A stretch of 17,453 bases of DNA from Anaerolineales bacterium (lineage in GTDB: Bacteria; Chloroflexota; Anaerolineae; Anaerolineales; UBA6663): contig JAGOBN010000018.1 in assembly GCA_017999235.1 (NCBI GenBank), positions 1 to 17,453 of the forward strand, written 5' to 3'. Numbering within the stretch: position 1 is the stretch's first letter; every line of letters starts with the position of its first letter. Shown here in pieces: positions 1-6,830 of this stretch. The notes under the pieces are model-generated. The model saw nothing but the letters and a program-made list of their open reading frames with translations, was not told the DNA's origin and ran no database searches. The position numbers were made by a program, and so were the translations under genes.

Positions 1-3
1 TGA

Positions 4-31
4 TTGACAGCCCCTTCGATTTCCCTATAAT
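4..31 (+). promoter_or_regulatory. Sigma-70-type promoter of tRNA-Cys
   Basis: A perfect -35 box TTGACA (4-9) and a perfect -10 box TATAAT (26-31) are separated by 16 nt. Transcription would start near position 38, about 15 nt before the mature tRNA. The second, partial copy of the tRNA near 14923 lacks these boxes, so only this copy can be expressed as a tRNA. Confidence 0.85.
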
Positions 32-52
32 GGCCGTGCGCTCAATAAGCAC

Positions 53-124
53 GGCGACGTCGCCAAGTGGTAAGGCAAGGGTCTGCAAAACCCTTATACG
101 TGGGTTCAAATCCCACCGTCGCCT
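53..124 (+). tRNA. tRNA-Cys (anticodon GCA)
   Basis: A complete cloverleaf can be drawn. The 7-bp acceptor stem GGCGACG (53-59) pairs perfectly with CGTCGCC (117-123), followed by the U discriminator base typical of tRNA-Cys at 124. The anticodon stem AGGGT/ACCCT encloses the loop CTGCAAA with anticodon GCA, and the T-arm is GTGGG-TTCAAAT-CCCAC. CCA is not encoded. The 3' half from the anticodon loop onward (83-124) is repeated at 14923-15002, so this gene marks one boundary of a large direct duplication. Confidence 0.95.
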
Positions 125-143
125 CAAAGACGTGGTTATAGAG

Positions 144-170
144 AAGACCTGGCATTAGCTCAGGTCTTTT
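144..170 (+). terminator. Intrinsic terminator downstream of tRNA-Cys
   Basis: AAGACCTG (144-151) pairs perfectly with CAGGTCTT (161-168), and the 3' arm runs into TTTT. It lies 20 nt after the tRNA and should end the tRNA transcript. The same hairpin is present in the right-hand copy at 15022-15048. Confidence 0.8.
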
Positions 171-209
171 CGTTTGTACCAGTGTAGCGGACTTCCGCTA
201 ACGCGACCA

Positions 210-369
210 CCTCGAAACCGCCTCGCTACGTCATCGAAACACCTCGCTTGGTAAAGGCTGGCCGTCCCAGCCCTTTACCAAAGACATTGTCATTCCGGAA
301 CACCTCGGCAACTGCCTCGAAACCGCCTCGTCAGGTCATAGAACCACCTCGGGTAAGTGGGCCGGCCGT
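210..369 (+). repeat. Tandem CCTCG-rich units within the left repeat
   Basis: Two imperfect direct units, 210-265 and 315-369, share the order CCTCGAAACCGCCTCG, then GTCAT-GAA-CACCTCG, then GGTAA-GG-GGCCGT. Heptamers of the form (C/T)(A/G)CCTCG recur seven times between 207 and 351, most preceded by GAA or GAAA. The right-hand duplicate near 15090-15250 keeps most of them. Confidence 0.55.
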
Positions 370-501
370 TGACGCGCGCCGCCAGCCAGGTCGTTGGCAA
401 CAGGATAAATCCACCCAGGCGCGCGAATTGTTCCGTTTCTGTTCCATTGATAAATGCTTTGGCTGGCCTGGCGTGGGCCGGGATCGCCTCGGCCAAGGGG
501 A

Positions 502-929
502 CTGGATACCAGCGCGCTGGCGAAGAAATACATCGGGGAAGCCCAGTCCGCCTACAACGTGATCGCCCTTCTCCAGGCAGCCGAGTTGATCGGCGCCTGT
601 CTGCCCCCCGGGTCGAACTGCCGGCGGCGGTGGCTTAAGCGGTGCGGATGAACTGGCTGGCGGCGGCGGATGGCGAAAAAGCCGTCAAGGCCTTTCGGGC
701 CGAGTGGCCGAGCCTGCTGGTCTTGCAGGTAACTGCGAGCCTGGCGGCTCGCGCCGACAGCCTGGCCTGGCAACATGGCCTGCGCGCTGATGACGCCATG
801 CATCTGGCGGCCGCGTTGCTGTGGCAGGAAGCGCTGGGCGAAGAGGTCACGGTGGCGACTTTCGACAAACAGCTTTGGCCGGCGGCTGGCGCGGCCGGCC
901 TGGCCGTTTGGCCGGCGTCGCTGGAGTGA
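502..929 (+). pseudogene. Decayed VapC (PIN-domain) toxin remnant
   Basis: This is a nucleotide-level copy of the intact vapC at 15681-16118. It begins at codon 5 of that gene (CTGGATACC at 502) and ends at the same stop (927-929). The original start codon and the whole upstream antitoxin gene are missing and replaced by about 56 unrelated nt (446-501). A 1-nt deletion in the codons for the LLTRVE region shifts the frame, and GCCAAA of the intact gene has become GCTTAA, creating a stop. The C-terminal part (642-929) still reads as an open PIN-domain fragment, including the DDAMHLAAA and TFDKQLW segments. It cannot make a complete toxin. Confidence 0.85.
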
Positions 930-1128
930 GGGGCGCCCCGGCACTCTGATTTCTACTCTGATTTCTAATGAGGAGGGCGATTCGATTGCGTTATCCCCAC
1001 CGTGGTTGGCGTGCGGAAGGGTGATGATGAACGAGGGTCAGGTGCTCGTCAAGCTCCGGGAATTACCTCCAGCGGATAGTGGGCGATTGCTAAAACTCTT
1101 TGAAATGCCGTCAATATCAAATCGCTTC
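930..1128 (+). other. Intergenic stretch before the regulator; possible small ORF remnant
   Basis: No confident gene is visible. Homology to the right-hand duplication ends about 20 nt after the vapC stop. A possible reading frame from ATG 1027 encodes MNEGQVLVKLRELPPADSGR and continues to 1197. This N-terminus resembles the start of short DUF2281-type antitoxin proteins, but the rest runs through the promoter and operators of the next gene and looks non-coding. It may be a remnant. Confidence 0.2.
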
Positions 1129-1156
1129 TTGACAAACCAACTAGAGGGTATATACT
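1129..1156 (+). promoter_or_regulatory. Sigma-70-type promoter of the GntR-led locus
   Basis: TTGACA (1129-1134) and TATACT (1151-1156) are separated by 16 nt, the same geometry as the tRNA-Cys promoter. The start of transcription should fall at about 1163, inside the TGTATA-rich operator region, which fits repression by the adjacent regulator. It is the best promoter seen upstream of the transporter and methyl-transfer genes. Confidence 0.75.
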
Positions 1157-1160
1157 GCCT

Positions 1161-1219
1161 TTTGTATATACATATACAGACAACTGTATACAAATAAAAT
1201 ATAGATGTCTGTGTACAAT
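1161..1219 (+). promoter_or_regulatory. Probable GntR operator array
   Basis: Just downstream of the -10 box are three related palindromic sites: TTTGTATATACATATACAG (1161-1179), CTGTATACAAA (1184-1194) and CTGTGTACAAT (1209-1219). Each has a TGTATACA-like core; the last two are direct repeats 25 nt apart. AT-rich palindromes of this kind are usual for GntR/HutC-type regulators. The position between promoter and start codon suggests autorepression and control of the downstream genes. Binding by the encoded protein is inferred, not shown. Confidence 0.6.
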
Positions 1220-1250
1220 AAGACCGTATTTGTCCTTTTATGTTCAACCT

Positions 1251-2045
1251 ATGAATATTCAGCGAGACATTCCAGTCCCAATCTATGAACAGATCAGGAG
1301 CTGGATGAGTGAACAAATTGCATCCGGTCAATGGCCGGCCCACTATAAACTCAAACCGGAACCCGACCTAGCCCGCGACCTAGGCGTCAATCGGGGGACG
1401 CTCCGGAAGGCGATCGCGGAATTGATCGACTCGGGCGATTTAGTGGCGATCCACGGCCGGGGGACTTTCGTCACGCAGCGCAAGACCATTGATCAGACAC
1501 TCACCGAGAGCCTGATCGCCTTCTCCGAAGACTTATTGCTGCAGGGGATCCAATTTGAAACCCGGGTGCGCCAACAGGCGGTTATTCAACCCGAAGCCCG
1601 AATTGCCTCGCTGCTCGGACTAACCACCTCTCAGAATGTCTTTTTTCTTGAGCGTGTGCGCTTGGTGGCCGGGACGCCCCTGAGCTATCTCAAGAACTAC
1701 GTGGCTCACCAATCATGCCAAGGGATTGAGCGTGTGGACTTCACCCAGCATCGGCTGTTTGAAACCCTCGAGGGCGTGTACACACTGGCGCTGGCTTGGG
1801 GGCATCGGACTTTCCAGGCTCAAGTAGCTGACATGGCGCTGAGCCAATTATTGGAGGTCGATCCGGGCGCGCCGGTCATGTACATGAACCAGATCACCTA
1901 TCTGCGTGACGATCACCCGGTCGAAGTGTCGGATGTGTGGTTCCGCGGTGACCGGCTGGGGCTCTCCGCGATTGTTAAGCGCCAGGGGGTCAAAACCAAA
2001 CTAGATGACCGCCTGCCGCCGGTTTTTTCAGTGTCGTCGGTGTGA
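1251..2045 (+). CDS. GntR-family transcriptional regulator (HutC/UTRA type)
   Basis: This is a 264-residue protein. Residues 8-75 form a GntR winged helix-turn-helix (IYEQIRSWM, then LARDLGVNRGTLRKAIAEL, ending in the characteristic GRGTFV wing at 69-74). Residues about 95-245 are a UTRA effector domain with the usual FFLERVRLV and GxPLSYLKNY strands, which in this family binds small sugars or acids and releases DNA. ATG 1251 is preferred because the domain begins just after it; an upstream TTG at 1230 would add seven residues, and neither has a strong ribosome-binding site. It is the first gene behind the promoter and operator array and faces the same way as the transporter, so it is probably an effector-relieved repressor of itself and the locus. 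Its effector is probably the imported compound or a metabolite of it. Confidence 0.9.
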   Translation: MNIQRDIPVPIYEQIRSWMSEQIASGQWPAHYKLKPEPDLARDLGVNRGTLRKAIAELIDSGDLVAIHGRGTFVTQRKTIDQTLTESLIAFSEDLLLQGIQFETRVRQQAVIQPEARIASLLGLTTSQNVFFLERVRLVAGTPLSYLKNYVAHQSCQGIERVDFTQHRLFETLEGVYTLALAWGHRTFQAQVADMALSQLLEVDPGAPVMYMNQITYLRDDHPVEVSDVWFRGDRLGLSAIVKRQGVKTKLDDRLPPVFSVSSV

Positions 2046-2058
2046 GCTTCTGAAATGC

Positions 2059-2087
2059 GCAGTAGGTTGTCGATAGCTACCTTCTGC
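2059..2087 (+). other. Hairpin between regulator and permease
   Basis: GCAG-T-AGGT (2059-2067) can pair with ACCT-T-CTGC (2079-2087), giving eight pairs with one T-T mismatch. No U-run follows, so it is not a convincing terminator. It may be a processing or partial attenuation site between the regulator and the transporter genes. A weak TTGACC (2088-2093) follows but has no good -10 box. Confidence 0.3.
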
Positions 2088-2122
2088 TTGACCTTTAGCG
2101 CAGCTTGTTAAAACCTCGTCTT

Positions 2123-3145
2123 ATGAACAATCAACCTGCCGTATCTACTTCTCCGACCGCCAGTGGCTCGTTCGTAGGCACACTCCGACGCTTAGCCGCC
2201 TCCCGCGAAACGGGGGTTTTTCTGGCGCTGGTGCTGATGTGCCTCTATCTGTCAGTGGCCACGCCGGTCTTCTTGAGCGTCCAGAACCTCCTCAATATCG
2301 GCCGGCAGGTTTCACTGTTGGGCATCATGGCCGTGGGGATGACGTTCGTGCTGATTAGTGGTGAGGTGGACCTTTCGATCGGTTCGACGTATGCCTTGGG
2401 TGGTCTGGCCGGCGGGATGGTGATTGTGGCCGGCCACACTCTGCCCGAAGCGCTCGTAGTCGGTCTAGGGATTGGCTTGGTCGTCGGGGCGGTCAATGGC
2501 CTGGCTTCGACCGTAGGCCGTTTGCCGTCCTTCATTACCACGCTGGGCATGCTCAGTATTGTGCGCGGCGCCGCGCTGCTGATCACCAACGGCCTGCCGG
2601 TCACGGTGGATGTGAAGTTTGGCGCGTTGCCCGAAGTCCTACCCCTGTATTTTTTTCTGGGGCAGGGCAAGTTATTTGATGTGATCCCCATGCAGTTGGT
2701 GTTCTTTGCGCTGACGGCGGCCTTCGGCTGGTTTGTCCTGTCCAGCACGATCTTTGGCTTTCGCGTGTATGCCGTGGGCGGCAGCAGCCGGGCGGCGCGC
2801 GTTTCGGGGATCAATGTCTTCAACACCAAGATCGGGGCTTTCATGCTGATGGGCCTGCTCAGCGCCTTCGCGGGCTTCTTGGGGATGTCTTTCCTGCCGA
2901 GCGGCCAAGCCGGCCGGACCGGGGTGGGCCTGGAGCTGGATGTGATCGCGGCCACCATCATCGGCGGCGCCGCGCTTTCGGGCGGGCAGGGCACGATCCT
3001 GGGTACCATCTTGGGGGTGTTCATCATGGGCGTCTTGCGGAATGGGCTGGTCTTGCAGGGCATTTCGCCGTTCTGGCAAACCACCATTATTGGCGCGGTC
3101 ATTATTCTGGCCGTGGGCGTGGATAAGTGGACCCGCTCCCGCTAA
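2123..3145 (+). CDS. Ribose-type ABC transporter permease (RbsC-like)
   Basis: This is a 340-residue integral membrane protein of the BPD_transp_2 (RbsC/XylH/AraH) family. After a short cytoplasmic N-terminus it has a series of hydrophobic segments through to the C-terminus. Family hallmarks include the GEVDLSIGSTYALGG stretch near residue 85, LPSFITTLGMLSIVRGAALL, and the cytoplasmic coupling region IIGGAALSGGQGTILGT followed by a last membrane segment. It should form the channel of the importer with the binding protein at 3261 and the ATPase at 5269. ATG 2123 was chosen over a TTG at 2105; both have weak ribosome-binding sites. Only one permease gene is present, so the channel would be a homodimer, as is usual for this family. 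Family assignment is firm; the transported sugar is not known. Confidence 0.93.
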   Translation: MNNQPAVSTSPTASGSFVGTLRRLAASRETGVFLALVLMCLYLSVATPVFLSVQNLLNIGRQVSLLGIMAVGMTFVLISGEVDLSIGSTYALGGLAGGMVIVAGHTLPEALVVGLGIGLVVGAVNGLASTVGRLPSFITTLGMLSIVRGAALLITNGLPVTVDVKFGALPEVLPLYFFLGQGKLFDVIPMQLVFFALTAAFGWFVLSSTIFGFRVYAVGGSSRAARVSGINVFNTKIGAFMLMGLLSAFAGFLGMSFLPSGQAGRTGVGLELDVIAATIIGGAALSGGQGTILGTILGVFIMGVLRNGLVLQGISPFWQTTIIGAVIILAVGVDKWTRSR

Positions 3146-3260
3146 CGAGTCAGCACCCGCTGAAGACAGGAGCCGTTTTATTGCGAAACTAGCCGACGCA
3201 TCCAGGGCGTAGACCCTGATTCGAGACTTATCTATGTGTTTACTTTAGGAGGAGAGTTCT

Positions 3261-5207
3261 GTGACAGCTCAAAATGGCCGACGTGGCCAGATTTGGTCGA
3301 TGTTCTGTGCATTAGCGTTGATCCTGGCCGGCTGCGCCGCTCCGACGGCGGCGCCCACCAGTGCCCCCGCCCCGACGGCGGCGGTTGCGCCGACAACCGC
3401 CCCCGCGGCTGGCGGCTTCCAGTTGGCGCAGCGGATTGTGGACAAGATCAAGGCCGGCGAGAAGCTGGTCATCCGCGTGTCCTACCACGACGTGTCGAAC
3501 GAGTTTGCGCCGCAGATCAAGACGGGCGTAGACAAGGCGGCGGCGGCGTTGGGCGTGGACGCGGTCATGATTGGGCCCACCGGCGCGGACGCGGATAAGC
3601 AGATCGCGGAGCTGGAAAGCCTGATCGACGCCGGCAAGCTGGACGGCCTGGCGATCTCGTCGGTGAGCACGGATGCGCTGGCGCCCATCATCGACAAGGC
3701 GCTGGCGGCCGGCATCCCGGTGATCACGTTCAACACCGACAACCCGGCCAGCGAGCGGCTGGCGTTCGTGGGCCAGGACCTGATCGGGTCGGGCCGGATT
3801 GCCGGCGACCTGATGGCCAAGGTGCTGGGCGAGCAGGGCAAGGTGATCATCACCACCCTGGACGCGGCGGCGCAGTGGTCGTTGGACCGGGAGTCGGGCG
3901 CGCGCGAAGCGCTGGCCAAGTACCCGGGCATCACGGTGGTGGCAACCATCAACACCGGCACCGAGCCGAACGCCATCTACACGGCGATCGAGAATGCCAT
4001 GCTGGCCAACCCGGATGTGAACGGCATTCTGTCCATGGAATGCTGCTCGCTGCCGGCGGCCGGCGACTGGGCGAGCCGGAACGAGCAGAGCGGTAAAGTG
4101 AAGATCGTGGGCTTTGACTTCCTGCCGAAGACCATGCAGTACGTCAAGGACGGCACGATCGCGGCGACCATCGGCCAAGGCCCGGAGACGCAGGGCTACA
4201 AGGCGGTGGAGCTGACGCTGGACGCGCTGAACGGCAAAGCGGTGGCGAACATCGACACCGGCGCCGAAGTCGTGGACGGCACGAATATCGACAAGTACCT
4301 GGGCGCGGCTGGCGGCTTCCAGTTGGCGCAGCGGATTGTGGACAAGATCAAGGCCGGCGAGAAGCTGGTCATCCGCGTGTCCTACCACGACGTGTCGAAC
4401 GAGTTTGCGCCGCAGATCAAGACGGGCGTAGACAAGGCGGCGGCGGCGTTGGGCGTGGACGCGGTCATGATTGGGCCCACCGGCGCGGACGCGGATAAGC
4501 AGATCGCGGAGCTGGAAAGCCTGATCGACGCCGGCAAGCTGGACGGCCTGGCGATCTCGTCGGTGAGCACGGATGCGCTGGCGCCCATCATCGACAAGGC
4601 GCTGGCGGCCGGCATCCCGGTGATCACGTTCAACACCGACAACCCGGCCAGCGAGCGGCTGGCGTTCGTGGGCCAGGACCTGATCGGGTCGGGCCGGATT
4701 GCCGGCGACCTGATGGCCAAGGTGCTGGGCGAGCAGGGCAAGGTGATCATCACCACCCTGGACGCGGCGGCGCAGTGGTCGTTGGACCGGGAGTCGGGCG
4801 CGCGCGAAGCGCTGGCCAAGTACCCGGGCATCACGGTGGTGGCAACCATCAACACCGGCACCGAGCCGAACGCCATCTACACGGCGATCGAGAATGCCAT
4901 GCTGGCCAACCCGGATGTGAACGGCATTCTGTCCATGGAATGCTGCTCGCTGCCGGCGGCCGGCGACTGGGCGAGCCGGAACGAGCAGAGCGGTAAAGTG
5001 AAGATCGTGGGCTTTGACTTCCTGCCGAAGACCATGCAGTACGTCAAGGACGGCACGATCGCGGCGACCATCGGCCAAGGCCCGGAGACGCAGGGCTACA
5101 AGGCGGTGGAACTGGTGCTGGACGCGCTGAACGGCAAGGCCGTGGCGAACGTGGACACCGGCGCCGAAGTGGTGGACGACACGAACATCGACAACTATCT
5201 GAAGTAG
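3261..5207 (+). CDS. Sugar-binding lipoprotein with two fused, near-identical binding domains (RbsB-like)
   Basis: The start is GTG 3261, with a strong AGGAGGAG site at 3247-3254. Residues 1-25 are a lipoprotein signal with lipobox LAGC (Cys25), followed by an Ala/Pro/Thr-rich linker to about residue 50. There follow two Peripla_BP_4 (RbsB-like) domains of 300 residues each, about 48-347 and 348-648, instead of the single domain usual for the family (about 350 residues in total). The copies are identical except in the last 30 residues, where a few conservative changes occur (for example LTLDALNG against LVLDALNG, and GTNIDKYL against DTNIDNYL). The junction is seamless: KYL-GAAGGFQLAQR. Each domain should capture the substrate outside the membrane and hand it to the permease at 2123. 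A small hairpin (CAGGG/CCCTG, 3203-3218) lies in the 115-nt leader. The duplication may be real or an assembly effect. Confidence 0.88.
   Translation: MTAQNGRRGQIWSMFCALALILAGCAAPTAAPTSAPAPTAAVAPTTAPAAGGFQLAQRIVDKIKAGEKLVIRVSYHDVSNEFAPQIKTGVDKAAAALGVDAVMIGPTGADADKQIAELESLIDAGKLDGLAISSVSTDALAPIIDKALAAGIPVITFNTDNPASERLAFVGQDLIGSGRIAGDLMAKVLGEQGKVIITTLDAAAQWSLDRESGAREALAKYPGITVVATINTGTEPNAIYTAIENAMLANPDVNGILSMECCSLPAAGDWASRNEQSGKVKIVGFDFLPKTMQYVKDGTIAATIGQGPETQGYKAVELTLDALNGKAVANIDTGAEVVDGTNIDKYLGAAGGFQLAQRIVDKIKAGEKLVIRVSYHDVSNEFAPQIKTGVDKAAAALGVDAVMIGPTGADADKQIAELESLIDAGKLDGLAISSVSTDALAPIIDKALAAGIPVITFNTDNPASERLAFVGQDLIGSGRIAGDLMAKVLGEQGKVIITTLDAAAQWSLDRESGAREALAKYPGITVVATINTGTEPNAIYTAIENAMLANPDVNGILSMECCSLPAAGDWASRNEQSGKVKIVGFDFLPKTMQYVKDGTIAATIGQGPETQGYKAVELVLDALNGKAVANVDTGAEVVDDTNIDNYLK
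3404..4303 (+). repeat. Direct repeat copy 1 within the binding-protein gene
   Basis: This is the first of two tandem 900-bp units. Bases 3404-4210 match 4304-5110 exactly (807 bp by line-by-line comparison). The final part, from 4211, differs at several positions. The period is exactly 300 codons, so the frame is kept. Confidence 0.95.
4304..5203 (+). repeat. Direct repeat copy 2 within the binding-protein gene
   Basis: This is the second 900-bp unit, ending just before the stop codon. Its last part (5111 onward) carries its own substitutions, several of them synonymous or conservative, so the two units are not simply the same read counted twice along their whole length. Confidence 0.95.
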
Positions 5208-5219
5208 CTCATCGTTAGA

Positions 5220-5258
5220 AAAGTGCGGGGTGGGCGCTCGTGGCCCGCCCCGCACTTT
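5220..5258 (+). terminator. Strong intercistronic hairpin between binding protein and ATPase
   Basis: AAAGTGCGGGG (5220-5230) pairs perfectly over 11 bp with CCCCGCACTTT (5248-5258); an inner GGGC/GCCC pairing can extend it. It begins 12 nt after the binding-protein stop and ends 10 nt before the ATPase start. Only a short T-run ends the 3' arm, so it is probably a partial terminator and/or a 3' stabiliser. This is a common way to make more binding protein than membrane components. Confidence 0.7.
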
Positions 5259-5268
5259 GGACGGCGCC

Positions 5269-6816
5269 GTGAACCCCTTGCCCGAACCGATTATCGAGCT
5301 GACCCACATCACCAAACGGTTTCCCGGTGTCGTGGCCTTGGATGACGTCAGTGTGGCCTTCCGGCCCGGTGAAATCCATGCCGTGATCGGCGAGAACGGC
5401 GCCGGGAAAAGCACGCTCATGAACATCCTGGCCGGCAACTTACAGCCAGACGCCGGCCAGATCATCTTTCGCGGCCGGCCGCAGGTCATCGCCGACCCAA
5501 GTGTTTCCGGCCGGCTGGGCATCAGCGTGGTGTACCAGGAACTGGCGCTCTGCCCGAATTTGAGCGCGGCTGAGAACATCTCCTTGCATACCACCGCCCG
5601 CGGGTTCCCGCTGGCGCCGCTCCGCCGGCAGCGGTTTCAGGTCGACGCTCAGCGTGTGCTAACCCGCTTGGGGATTGAACGCCTTGACTTAGACAAGCCG
5701 GTGGGCCAATTCTCGGTGGCCATGCAGCAGCTCGTCGAGATCGCCAAGGCGATCGTCACCGAGGCCACGGTCCTGATTTTGGATGAGCCAAATTCGGCCC
5801 TGACTCATGAAGAGACCGAGCACTTGTTCGCCATTGTGCGGCAGTTGCGAGACGCCGGGGTGGCCATCCTCTACGTCTCGCACCATTTGGAAGAGGTGCT
5901 GGGTCTGGCGGATCGTATTACCGTCTTGCGCGACGGCCGGTTTATTGACACCGTGGCCGCGGCGGAAGCCACTGTGCCCGGCCTGATTGAAAAGATGGTC
6001 GGGCGGGCGGTGGATGATCTTTTCAAGCGCGCCCAGGCGCACACGCCGGGCACCGACACGATCCTGCGCGTGCACGGATTGCAGAGCGGCCAAGCGCTGC
6101 GCGAGGTGTCCCTCGTCGTGCGGGCCGGCGAGGTTGTTGGGATTGCGGGTATGCCCGACTCCGGGAAAGACGAATTGGTCGATTGCTTGTTCGGGCTGCG
6201 GCCGGCCGAGCGCGGCGTCGTCGAGATCCGCGGCCAGGCGCTCCCGCAGCGCACGCCCGCCGCCGCCATTGCTCATGGGATGGTGTTGATCCCGGCCGAC
6301 CGGCGCGGAGTGGGCGCCCTGCTGGTGATGAACGTCCAGGACAATATCGTGGCGGCCAGCCTGGATCAAGTCAGCCGGGCCGGGCTGATTCGTCCCGAGG
6401 CCGGCCGAGCCTTGGGCCAGCGCTATGTCTCCGAACTGGATATCCGGACGTTTGGGTTGAACCAGGTGATGGGCACCCTGAGCGGCGGCAACCAACAGAA
6501 AGTCATCTTGGCCCGCGGCCTGGCCACCCGCCCGGCGGTGCTCGTCCTGCACGAGCCCACCCGCGGCATTGACGTTGGCGCCAAGGCCGAAATTTACCTG
6601 CTCCTGCAATCCCTGGCCCGGCAAGGCGCGGCGGTTTTGATTGTGTCGTCGGAACTGCCGGAGTTGATGAGCCAGTGCGACCGGCTGCTGGTGATGCATG
6701 CCGGCCGCGTGACCGGGCATTTTGTTCCCGCCGAAATGCAAGAAGTAACCATCATGGCCTGCGCGATGGGCCATACGACGCATCTTGAGCAAACCGCAGA
6801 CGCTCCCACCCTTTGA
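5269..6816 (+). CDS. Sugar ABC transporter tandem ATPase (RbsA/MglA-like)
   Basis: The 515-residue length is typical of RbsA-type proteins, with two fused nucleotide-binding domains. NBD1 has Walker A GENGAGKST (41-49), Q-loop Q90, a family-type signature QFSVAMQQLVEIAKA, Walker B VLILDEPNSALT (168-179, with Asn where Thr is usual) and H-loop SHH (204-206). NBD2 has the degenerate Walker A GMPDSGKDE (294-302) expected in this family, an intact LSGGNQQK (404-411), and LVLHEPTRGIDVGAK, where His428 stands in place of the Walker B Asp. GTG 5269 is the chosen start because it falls after the intercistronic hairpin and gives the usual N-terminus; a frame extension to 5230 would run through the hairpin. 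It powers import with the permease at 2123. Its stop overlaps the ribosome-binding region of the next gene. Confidence 0.92.
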   Translation: MNPLPEPIIELTHITKRFPGVVALDDVSVAFRPGEIHAVIGENGAGKSTLMNILAGNLQPDAGQIIFRGRPQVIADPSVSGRLGISVVYQELALCPNLSAAENISLHTTARGFPLAPLRRQRFQVDAQRVLTRLGIERLDLDKPVGQFSVAMQQLVEIAKAIVTEATVLILDEPNSALTHEETEHLFAIVRQLRDAGVAILYVSHHLEEVLGLADRITVLRDGRFIDTVAAAEATVPGLIEKMVGRAVDDLFKRAQAHTPGTDTILRVHGLQSGQALREVSLVVRAGEVVGIAGMPDSGKDELVDCLFGLRPAERGVVEIRGQALPQRTPAAAIAHGMVLIPADRRGVGALLVMNVQDNIVAASLDQVSRAGLIRPEAGRALGQRYVSELDIRTFGLNQVMGTLSGGNQQKVILARGLATRPAVLVLHEPTRGIDVGAKAEIYLLLQSLARQGAAVLIVSSELPELMSQCDRLLVMHAGRVTGHFVPAEMQEVTIMACAMGHTTHLEQTADAPTL

Positions 6817-6830
6817 AAGGACCGATCCTT

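Larger units (their letters stand above)
125..445 (+). repeat. Left copy of structured tRNA-linked repeat
   Basis: This 321-nt segment is collinear with 15003-15322, with many transitions and a more divergent stretch around 282-314. No convincing gene is present. It contains the terminator above, a 7-bp palindrome TAGCGGA-CT-TCCGCTA (185-200) and a strong hairpin at 248-281 (GGTAAAGGCTGG pairing with CCAGCC-C-TTTACC, extended by two A-T pairs). A 55-56 nt unit occurs twice, at 210-265 and 315-369. Both ends of the repeat join the rest of the duplication: the tRNA 3' half on the left and vapC remnants on the right. It could be an untranslated RNA, a small non-autonomous mobile element, or the end of an integrated island. 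Confidence 0.75.

Noticed and set aside
207..369. CRISPR-like array from the recurring CCTCG motifs
   Set aside because: Motifs are short, irregularly spaced and without equal-length spacers, and no cas gene is present.
248..638. Overlapping open frames in the left structured repeat
   Set aside because: They do not stay open in the collinear right copy, have no known motif, and cross strong hairpins, so they are treated as non-coding.
1027..1197. Small frame starting MNEGQVLVKLRELPP, similar to DUF2281-type antitoxin starts
   Set aside because: Only the first 20 or so residues look protein-like; the rest covers the promoter and operator sites of the next gene, and there is no ribosome-binding site or partner toxin. 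Listed only as a possible remnant.
2088..2114. TTGACC with a TAAAAC box 15 nt downstream as a separate transporter promoter
   Set aside because: Spacing and -10 match are poor and it would place the transcript start at or after the permease start codon.
5230..5268. N-terminal extension of the ATPase reading frame
   Set aside because: The extra codons lie within the intercistronic hairpin and add nothing recognised in the family; GTG 5269 gives the usual N-terminus.
3312..5594. Very long open frame on the minus strand (760 codons) across the binding-protein gene
   Set aside because: It is antisense to a well-supported lipoprotein, consists of His/Arg/Gly/Val-rich low-complexity sequence typical of reverse frames of GC-rich genes, and repeats only because the sense gene repeats.
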